A stretch of DNA of 10,952 bases, from contig JAAEQP010001582.1 in NCBI GenBank assembly GCA_024231375.1, forward strand, positions 1 through 10,952. Direction: 5' to 3'. Made by a program: the position numbers and the translations under genes. This document shows positions 5,295 through 10,952 of the stretch, in pieces. A model generated the notes under the pieces. The model saw only the letters and a list, made by a program, of their open reading frames with translations. It did not search any database and was not told the DNA's origin. Numbering within the stretch: the first letter of the stretch is position 1; each line of letters begins with the position of its first letter. The stretch is from a bacterium (GTDB lineage Bacteria > Hydrogenedentota > Hydrogenedentia > Hydrogenedentiales > SLHB01).

Positions 5295-8200
5295 TCAATA
5301 CCGCCCGAGCAGATTGACGGCCCGCACAGTGCGCGTCCGCTCCTCACCCTCATCAGTGAGCGTGCCCTTGTTCCAGAACTTGGCACGGTAGGAGAACTCG
5401 CCCCCCGTGGGCAGGCAGCGCACCGGATCCACCTGAGCGGTATCGGCAAATCCCGCGCGCCGGGGTGGGGGAGAGGAGTCGGGCCGCTCGTGGCACCCGA
5501 CACAACTGCGTGTCTCCCCTGGTCGCGCGTACATCCAGATCTGCTGATTGCCGACCACGCGACGGTCGCTGTCCAGCACCTGCACGTGTATCAGTCGGTC
5601 GGCGGGTACCTCTACGTAGAAAGATCCGTCAGCAGCGAGTGGGGCCGTGCCGAGGACACGCGCGTGGGTTCCCGTGTGGTTCTTCCACGCAGGCCCGCCA
5701 AGGCTTCGGTGCGTTCGATGGCGCGTCACGACCGGCTGGCCTTCCACGATACGTACCAGCTTACCCCGGTTGCGTACCCGCTCTTCCTGTGAGACGAAGG
5801 CGGAGCTGCAGAAGAGCCGTCCCGTATACCCGTGCTGCCGCGGTCCGTCCGGCCGGACCGGTGGCCGAGCACGGGATCTCACGGGCCGCGCTTCGAACTC
5901 GGCGGTCTCCGGGTCGTTGTACAAGAGATGCATCGCCCCCGTTTCCGAGTTCATGATATAGAGCCCCAGGTCGATGCCCTTCGCATTGGCTTGCCCGCTT
6001 CGCTCAAAGCCCTTCGCCGTGGCAGCGCAGAGGATGCGTCCGTCCCAGAGGGGATACGGAGACGTGATCGCCATGTTCTTGTCGTGCGGGAGGACCGTTT
6101 CCCGATAACGTCCTGGACCCGTCACGGTCAATCCGGCCGTCGATGCGCAGAGCACGCGCCCCTCGCCGAAAGGTTGCGGCTGGGTCATGCGCACCACGCG
6201 GTGCCGCGGCGGCGCCTCCCCCCACCAATTCTCCTTGGCGCGCTGGGTCGCCTGACGCCAAAATTCCCGACGCTCCGGCCCATAGAGTGTGACGTTCTTG
6301 GTGCCATCCGGGAAGACGGCCTCGACGATGAGTTCGGTCTTCAGCCGGGAGTAGAACAGCTCAAGCCGGCTGAAGACAATACGGCCATCCTCCAGCACGG
6401 CCGGCTCGCGGTCGCCGCCGAGGTTGAACCCAATGCAATGGATGTCGCTGCCGTCCGGGTTCATCACGCTCAGGCCGCAGGCCAGGTAACCGTGGTATTC
6501 GTCACGCAGCCCAATCCGGCTCGAAGCGAACACGATACGTCCATCGGGTAGGTAGGCCGGCTGTACGTCGTGGTAGGGGCCGCGGGTGATCGGGTGCAGG
6601 TCGGTCCCGTCAACATTCATCTCCCAGATATGCCACCAAGGGTCGTCATCCCCGCCGCGGCGCGCGAAAATCACCCGATTCCCATCCCAAGACACTTCGC
6701 AGTCGGCCACAAACCCGTCCTCGAATTCGGTCAACGGGGTTACCATGCCGCCGAGTTCGGCCGGCTTCAACAGGAAAAGATTGCGGCCCAACCGGTATGT
6801 GGGTCCCGTGTCGGTTGTCGAATAGGTCTGCCGCCACGGGTCGATCTGGAACTGGTTGGGCATGGTGTTGCTGCCCTTGATGAAGACGATTGCGGATGTC
6901 TCCGTGGGGGGCGTGAGCGCCGGAGCCGCCAGAGGCGTGCGGGCTGTTGCCGTACTCTCTTCCCGAGTATGTCCGCGCATCGGTGCGCCCCTTCGCCAAA
7001 GGGCCTCGCGCGCCACAAGGCGAACGCTGTGATACGGATGGTTTGCCTCGGCATCTTCGAGCGCAGCCAGGGAGTCGTCGGTCCCCAGTTCATCCAGAAC
7101 CAAGGCGGCCGCGTGCTGAATGCCGACCGCGCTGAGTTCATCATTCAGAATTTCGACGAATACGGGCACACATTGCGTCGCTCCGAGACGCCCCAAGGCC
7201 CGGATATAGGCCTCGCGGCACCGAGGAACGGGGTCATTGAACTCGTCTTGGCCCTGCAAGCCCTCATAGTTGCTGAGCCCACCGAAATATCCGTAGGCAC
7301 CTTCGGGCTTGGATTCCATGAGGATCCGTGACAGTGGCGCCACAGCCTCCTGGGCCTCCATGAACATCAGGGCCTTGGCAGCGTTAATCCGCACCCAGCC
7401 GTTCTCGTGTTCAAGGAAGGCGATGAGCAGCGGTACGTCTCTCTCGTCGCGGCAGAATGTGGGCAGCCATGACGCCACCTCCATGTACGCCTTGTCCACG
7501 GCGTGTTTGCCGTATTTCGAAAGCTGCTGCGCCAGTTTCTCCAACGCCATCGTTTCCGGCTGATGCCCGGCGGGTCTGTCGGGCACATCCGCGCCCAACG
7601 CTCTCAACACCGCGTCGCATGCCGTACGCCGCAACCCCACTCGTTCCAGCAGATGGGCCGTTATCACCTGATGGGCCTCTGGCTCGTAGATCATGGCCGC
7701 GTCGTAGTCCGAAGGCAGGTTGGCTACCAGCAGCGGCGCAAGCCGCCTGAGGGCGGCACGGTTGTTCTCGTCGTTCAGTGGAAGTCGCGCCAGGGCGAAT
7801 GCGATGGAGAAGGGCGTTTCAAACATGCGGTCGGAAGGGGAGAGGTTGGGCCAGTCGTCCGCGGGGTACGCTTTTGGCGCTTGGCCCTGCAAACCCCGTC
7901 CATACCGCGGATAGATGGCAATCAGCGCCGCTGCCGCATCGGCGCCGCCATAGTCTCCCAGCGCGTCGGCCGCGTAGCGCGCCCACTGCCGGTTCTCGAG
8001 AAAGGTCACAAGCAGAAGAAGCGATTCTGGATGACGAAGGCGGCCAAGGCTGCGTAGGCCAGCCTGAACCAAGGTTTCCTCCGCTGACGTCACGTTCTCG
8101 CTGTGTACATAGAGTGCAAGAACGCGATGGATCGCCTGGGAAGCCCCGTGGCCACCGAGCGCGCCCAGAGCCCGGACGCCCAGCTCCAAGCGCAGTATCG

Positions 8201-9128
8201 CCGAGCCTTCCGGTGGCGGCGTGGCAGACACCTCGATCTCCCGAAACGTCGTCGGGTACGTGTTCTGCTCAGAGGCGAAGGACGTTATCCGAACGTAGCG
8301 AGCCCGGCGAGGCGCGAAGGAAATCCTCAGTTCGGCGGGCGTTATTGTCCGTTGACGGCGGATCTCGTCGAAGACTCGTCCGTCCAGGCTCGTTGCGAGG
8401 GCGTAGTCGCTCATGCAATAGCCCGTGCCATACTGGTGTACCGTAACGCAACCGACCGTTCTTGGCTCGCCAAGGTCCACCGTGCAATGCTGCGGGAAAG
8501 GCACGTTCTTGGTTTGCCAGTAGTCCCCTCCTTGCGTGCCGTCCGTGAGCACGTCCGGCGGTCCCTTGTAGGTCGTCGACGCCGTAACGGCACATCCTAG
8601 CGCGAGATTCTTTGTGGCCTCAGCACCTTGTACAAGTGCAAGCACATCGCTCGGCGGTTTGTCCGCGGGAACGTCCGCCCACCAGCCGCGCCAGCGGTCC
8701 GCCTGTCGGCGGCGGACGTCTGACGGAGCCAACGCATCGAAAGCAAAGTCCATGCCCGTCAGATTCGCCAATGAGACGCAGGCGGCCTGCCGGGTCACCC
8801 AGTCCTCATCCCCAAGGGCCTTGAGAAGCGGCGTCACCTGGTCGCGCCCACCGCACCACGCGAGAGCCATCGCCGTCTCGCGTCGAACCACGGCCGAGTC
8901 GTCGCCCAGTGCCAATGTCAGCGGTCCCGCGGCCGAGTAGGCACGGAGATACCCCAATGCCTCCGCCGCTCCCGCGCGGACCGTAGGGGAGGGCGACTCC
9001 AGCCTTGCCAACTGCTCGGAAACTTGCTCATCAAACGGCGCAGTCTCGGCCTTTGCCACGGTCGCCGCGCAGAACAGGGCCAGTACTGCCCTGAGCACCC
9101 TTGCGCGTCTACGACATTGCTTCGGCAT
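5295..9128 (-). CDS. Large exported HEAT-repeat/discoidin protein with hydrazine-synthase-alpha-like propeller and one c-type haem motif
   Basis: The 1277-residue protein starts with a signal peptide: basic residues 6-10, hydrophobic core 11-25 and likely cleavage after AKA27. Residues 35-150 and about 310-715 form alpha-helical HEAT-like repeats (for example SPTVRAGAAEALGYL and GWVRINAAKALMFM). Between them, about 172-303, lies an F5/8 type C (discoidin) domain: NLALGCAVTASTTY, CTVDLGEPRTVGCVTV, ARYVRITSF, FREIEV. Residues about 745-1110 contain TolB/WD40-like propeller strands (WDGNRVIFARR, MNVDGTDLHPIT, LPDGRIVFASSR, MNPDGSDIHCIG). The C-terminus carries RPGETRSCVGCHE with one CxxCH haem-attachment site (Cys1209, Cys1212, His1213). 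The propeller plus RPGE-SCVGCHE resembles the hydrazine synthase alpha middle-domain family, which is widespread outside anammox bacteria, so hydrazine synthesis is not implied. GGAG lies 8 nt before ATG 9128. The protein probably works in the periplasm or at the cell surface, perhaps binding carbohydrate through discoidin; its reaction is unknown. Confidence 0.88.
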   Translation of the reverse strand: MPKQCRRRARVLRAVLALFCAATVAKAETAPFDEQVSEQLARLESPSPTVRAGAAEALGYLRAYSAAGPLTLALGDDSAVVRRETAMALAWCGGRDQVTPLLKALGDEDWVTRQAACVSLANLTGMDFAFDALAPSDVRRRQADRWRGWWADVPADKPPSDVLALVQGAEATKNLALGCAVTASTTYKGPPDVLTDGTQGGDYWQTKNVPFPQHCTVDLGEPRTVGCVTVHQYGTGYCMSDYALATSLDGRVFDEIRRQRTITPAELRISFAPRRARYVRITSFASEQNTYPTTFREIEVSATPPPEGSAILRLELGVRALGALGGHGASQAIHRVLALYVHSENVTSAEETLVQAGLRSLGRLRHPESLLLLVTFLENRQWARYAADALGDYGGADAAAALIAIYPRYGRGLQGQAPKAYPADDWPNLSPSDRMFETPFSIAFALARLPLNDENNRAALRRLAPLLVANLPSDYDAAMIYEPEAHQVITAHLLERVGLRRTACDAVLRALGADVPDRPAGHQPETMALEKLAQQLSKYGKHAVDKAYMEVASWLPTFCRDERDVPLLIAFLEHENGWVRINAAKALMFMEAQEAVAPLSRILMESKPEGAYGYFGGLSNYEGLQGQDEFNDPVPRCREAYIRALGRLGATQCVPVFVEILNDELSAVGIQHAAALVLDELGTDDSLAALEDAEANHPYHSVRLVAREALWRRGAPMRGHTREESTATARTPLAAPALTPPTETSAIVFIKGSNTMPNQFQIDPWRQTYSTTDTGPTYRLGRNLFLLKPAELGGMVTPLTEFEDGFVADCEVSWDGNRVIFARRGGDDDPWWHIWEMNVDGTDLHPITRGPYHDVQPAYLPDGRIVFASSRIGLRDEYHGYLACGLSVMNPDGSDIHCIGFNLGGDREPAVLEDGRIVFSRLELFYSRLKTELIVEAVFPDGTKNVTLYGPERREFWRQATQRAKENWWGEAPPRHRVVRMTQPQPFGEGRVLCASTAGLTVTGPGRYRETVLPHDKNMAITSPYPLWDGRILCAATAKGFERSGQANAKGIDLGLYIMNSETGAMHLLYNDPETAEFEARPVRSRARPPVRPDGPRQHGYTGRLFCSSAFVSQEERVRNRGKLVRIVEGQPVVTRHRTHRSLGGPAWKNHTGTHARVLGTAPLAADGSFYVEVPADRLIHVQVLDSDRRVVGNQQIWMYARPGETRSCVGCHERPDSSPPPRRAGFADTAQVDPVRCLPTGGEFSYRAKFWNKGTLTDEGEERTRTVRAVNLLGRY

Positions 9129-9586
9129 CGGTTCTTCTCCCTACCCCCGTAGCGCGAGACGTTCTTCGGAAATCAGCGGCACATCTCACAGTTTCATCCG
9201 CTCAATAGTGAGGCCGAGCGGAAAAGTGCAGTCCAAAGGTCCAAGCTTGCATGCGCACTGAGAAACCTCGCCTTCCCGCGCCTTCGGGCCGGTTTGACGC
9301 TCCGAATCGCATTGTACCAACTCAGAATGGGAAAGCGGAACCGCCGATTCAGGTGCTCATCGTGACGTGGTGCTCGATACACAGGTCAGTTGATGGCGGA
9401 TGGATACGGGCCCGTCTTCGCGCAAGGCTTGCGGAATCTCTTCAGACCAGCCGGACCACGTCCTCCAGGGCAATCGCACCAAAAACCATCCCGGGACAAC
9501 CGCCAACTCAAATGCGGCACTCATCCGTGCGACGCGGGTAACTTCCCGGCACGTGAAGGGGCGTACCGGCGTCTACTCCACACCAA

Positions 9587-9686
9587 GTGTGCCACCCACA
9601 ACACTGTTGTGGGTGTCTTCAGGCTACGGGATGGTGCCCCATCGTGAATCCGGACACCCACAAGCTGCCGCTTGAGGGTGGCACAC
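9587..9686. repeat. REP/BIME-like element: two palindromic units in inverted orientation
   Basis: Two related units face each other across a 35-nt spacer. The left unit (9587-9617) begins GTGTGCCACCC and ends TTGTGGGTGTC. The right unit (9653-9686), read on the minus strand, begins and ends with the same two 11-mers. Each unit is itself a hairpin. In the left one, 9593-9603 pairs perfectly over 11 bp with 9605-9615. In the right one, 9655-9665 pairs with 9670-9680 with a single A-A mismatch around a TGCC loop. The loop tips differ while the stems are kept, as expected for compensated stem evolution. The spacer has its own small hairpin GATGG/CCATC (9630-9643). This architecture matches bacterial interspersed mosaic elements built from paired REP sequences, which are usually multi-copy and mobilised by RAYT transposases; no such transposase is in the window. 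Confidence 0.7.
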
Positions 9687-9707
9687 GTTGCGAGACCACA
9701 TAGCCAC

Positions 9708-9759
9708 GGCGGTCCGGTTAAGTGCGATTGACCTACCACGTCCTCCTACACGGACCGCC
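9708..9759. repeat. 9-bp perfect inverted repeat upstream of the glycerol dehydrogenase gene
   Basis: GGCGGTCCG (9708-9716) is repeated in perfect inverted form as CGGACCGCC (9751-9759), 34 nt apart, about 130 nt before the start codon and just upstream of a possible -10 box TATACT (9771-9776). It could be a regulator site, a hairpin, or the edge of a degenerate repeat related to the neighbouring BIME-like element. The spacing is long for a single dimeric operator. Confidence 0.35.
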
Positions 9760-9889
9760 CTTCCATTCTGTATACTTCAGCAAGAAGCCCGACAACCCGG
9801 ACCACAGCGCGGTGGATACGTCTCCCAAGCCCGGGACTTGCGGAATGGATTAACTTGGGTACGCAACGTGAGGACGAGAGGTTCGCATC

Positions 9890-10952
9890 ATGCACAAAGT
9901 AATGATTGCACCGAGAAGATATGTACAGGGGGTGGATGCTTTGAAGGAAGCAGGCGCCTTGGTGTCTCCCATTGGCAAGAAACCGGCCATCTTGTGGGAC
10001 GAGAAGGTGAAAGGCATTGTTGGCGACGCCTTGCTCGCGAGCCTGAAAGAGGCGGGGCTTGAAGCAGAACCCATAGATTTCCAGGGCGATTCGACCAAGA
10101 CGGAAGCCGGACGCGTGGCGGGGATCATCAAGGACTCGGGTTGCGACGTCATACTGGGCGTTGGCGGCGGAAAGACCCTCGACACGGCGAAGGCTGCCGC
10201 GGCCCAGGTCGGGGCTAAGGTCGTCACCATCCCGACCATCGCGTCGAATGATTCTCCCACCAGTTCATACACCGTCTGGTACGATGACGACGGCAACTGC
10301 ATGGGCTTCGAGAGCTGGGGCGTCAACCCCGATCTTGTCCTTGTCGATACCCAGGTTATCGCGAACGGCCCCGTGAGCGCGTTCGTAGCGGGCATGGGCG
10401 ATGCCCTCGGCACTTGGGTCGAGGCGGATGCCTGTTCGCAAGTCACGGCGCCGAACCTCGCGGGCGGCACGTCCACGTTGGTGGCCACGAGCATCGCGAA
10501 GCTCTGTTACGAAGTCCTGATGGAACATGGCGTGGCGGCGAAAGAGGCCGTTACCCAGAACAAGGTGAACGATGCCGTGGAAAGAGTCGTGGAAGCCAAT
10601 GTTCTGATGTCCGGACTGGGCTTTGAAAGCGGTGGCGTTGCTACGGCGCACATGGTTGCCAACTGCTTGCCGTCGTTCCCGGAATGCCACGGCCTGATGC
10701 ACGGCCACGAAGTGGGCTTTGGCGTCATCACGCAGCTTTGCCTGGACAAGAGTTTCGATGCCGAAGAAAGAAACCGAATTGTCGACTTCGAGATTGCCGT
10801 CGGGTTGCCGGTGACCTTTGAAGAATTAGGGCTTGAAGGCGTCACGCGCGACAAACTGAAAGTGATTGGCGACATCTGCGGTGGCGAAGGATCCCTCTGC
10901 GCCAATCATCCCTTTGAAGTTACCTCGGACGATGTTGTGGAAGCCATGATCG
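9890..10952 (+). CDS. gldA: Glycerol dehydrogenase, iron-containing alcohol dehydrogenase superfamily (3' end cut by window)
   Basis: The 354 visible residues match GldA along their length; family members run to about 365-370, so only the last few residues are missing. GldA is a cytoplasmic, usually zinc-dependent enzyme that oxidises glycerol to dihydroxyacetone with NAD+, and can also reduce other small carbonyls. The NAD-binding segment is GVGGGKTLDTAK (90-101), followed by TIPTIASNDSPTSS (113-126). The metal ligands are all present: Asp171 in GMGDALGTW, His254 in ATAHMV and His271 in MHGHEV. FESGGVATAH (245-254) and CYEVLMEHG are also typical. ATG 9890 is preceded 8 nt upstream by GAGAGG (9876-9881). 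The gene stands alone, divergent from the large exported protein across 761 bp of repeat-bearing DNA. A role in glycerol or methylglyoxal metabolism is inferred from family only. Confidence 0.92.
   Translation, partial: MHKVMIAPRRYVQGVDALKEAGALVSPIGKKPAILWDEKVKGIVGDALLASLKEAGLEAEPIDFQGDSTKTEAGRVAGIIKDSGCDVILGVGGGKTLDTAKAAAAQVGAKVVTIPTIASNDSPTSSYTVWYDDDGNCMGFESWGVNPDLVLVDTQVIANGPVSAFVAGMGDALGTWVEADACSQVTAPNLAGGTSTLVATSIAKLCYEVLMEHGVAAKEAVTQNKVNDAVERVVEANVLMSGLGFESGGVATAHMVANCLPSFPECHGLMHGHEVGFGVITQLCLDKSFDAEERNRIVDFEIAVGLPVTFEELGLEGVTRDKLKVIGDICGGEGSLCANHPFEVTSDDVVEAMI

Larger units (their letters stand above)
9129..9889. other. Long intergenic region without a convincing gene
   Basis: These 761 bp separate two divergent genes. 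Short open frames on both strands have no family features, no convincing ribosome sites and heavy mutual overlap, so I do not call them genes. The region holds the 5' region of the large minus-strand gene (Shine-Dalgarno at 9137-9140), the BIME-like repeat pair at 9587-9686 and a 9-bp inverted repeat at 9708-9759. It also holds a 12-bp direct repeat ACCACGTCCTCC (9455-9466 and 9735-9746) and a possible -10 box TATACT (9771-9776) for the glycerol dehydrogenase gene, without a clear -35 partner. Confidence 0.6.

Noticed and set aside
5832..7331. Long plus-strand open frames at 5832-6551 and 6570-7331
   Set aside because: Both are antisense to the HEAT/propeller gene, whose domain motifs run continuously through this stretch.
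5295..9128. Anammox-type hydrazine synthase function for the large exported protein
   Set aside because: Only the propeller and CxxCH segment resemble the alpha subunit. The HEAT and discoidin parts are foreign to the enzyme, and no beta/gamma subunit or hydrazine dehydrogenase gene is present.
9066..9128. Lipoprotein signal (lipobox) ending at Cys20 of the large protein
   Set aside because: Residues before Cys20 are Ala-Leu-Phe; Phe at -1 does not fit the lipobox, while AKA at 25-27 is a normal signal peptidase I site.
9251..9541. 96-codon plus-strand open frame in the long intergenic region
   Set aside because: No ribosome site, no hydrophobic or motif pattern, and other frames of similar length overlap it; I could not see a decayed transposase or RAYT in it either.

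Overview
This is a GC-rich bacterial window with six protein-coding genes, one of them cut by the right edge, and no RNA genes that I can see. The gene types suggest an environmental bacterium of the Planctomycetota / Verrucomicrobiota / Lentisphaerota / Hydrogenedentota kind: a pseudopilin with the DUF1559-type C-terminal His...Asp-Gly motif, and a very large exported HEAT-repeat/discoidin protein with a hydrazine-synthase-alpha-like propeller and a single c-type haem motif. That placement is an inference from gene families, not a phylogenetic test; Hydrogenedentota is my best single guess.

Layout, left to right. 1-295: intergenic DNA with an imperfect palindrome and a second inverted repeat that shares one of its arms. 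296-1207 (+): type II/IV pseudopilin-like protein. 1208-1294: short convergent gap with a GC-rich hairpin. 1295-2197 (-): AraC-family regulator with a cupin sensor domain. 2198-2478: divergent control region with a good sigma70-type promoter reading right and a leader of about 180 nt. 2479-5152 (+): tight three-gene operon encoding a GDP-mannose 3,5-epimerase-like SDR, a compact GHMP-family sugar kinase, and a tandem-domain cytidylyltransferase whose first domain has lost its catalytic motif. 5257-5294: terminator-like hairpin. 5295-9128 (-): 1277-residue exported multidomain protein. 9129-9889: 761 bp without a convincing gene, holding a REP/BIME-like pair of inverted palindromic units. 9890 to the end (+): glycerol dehydrogenase, missing only its last few residues.

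How the genes fit together. The kinase, nucleotidyltransferase and epimerase carry the three activities needed to phosphorylate a sugar or polyol, activate it with a nucleotide and then epimerise it. Together with the divergent AraC regulator they form the most interesting unit here, because the combination does not match a nucleotide-sugar pathway I can name. The pseudopilin, the large exported protein and the glycerol dehydrogenase are flanking genes with no evident functional tie to the operon.
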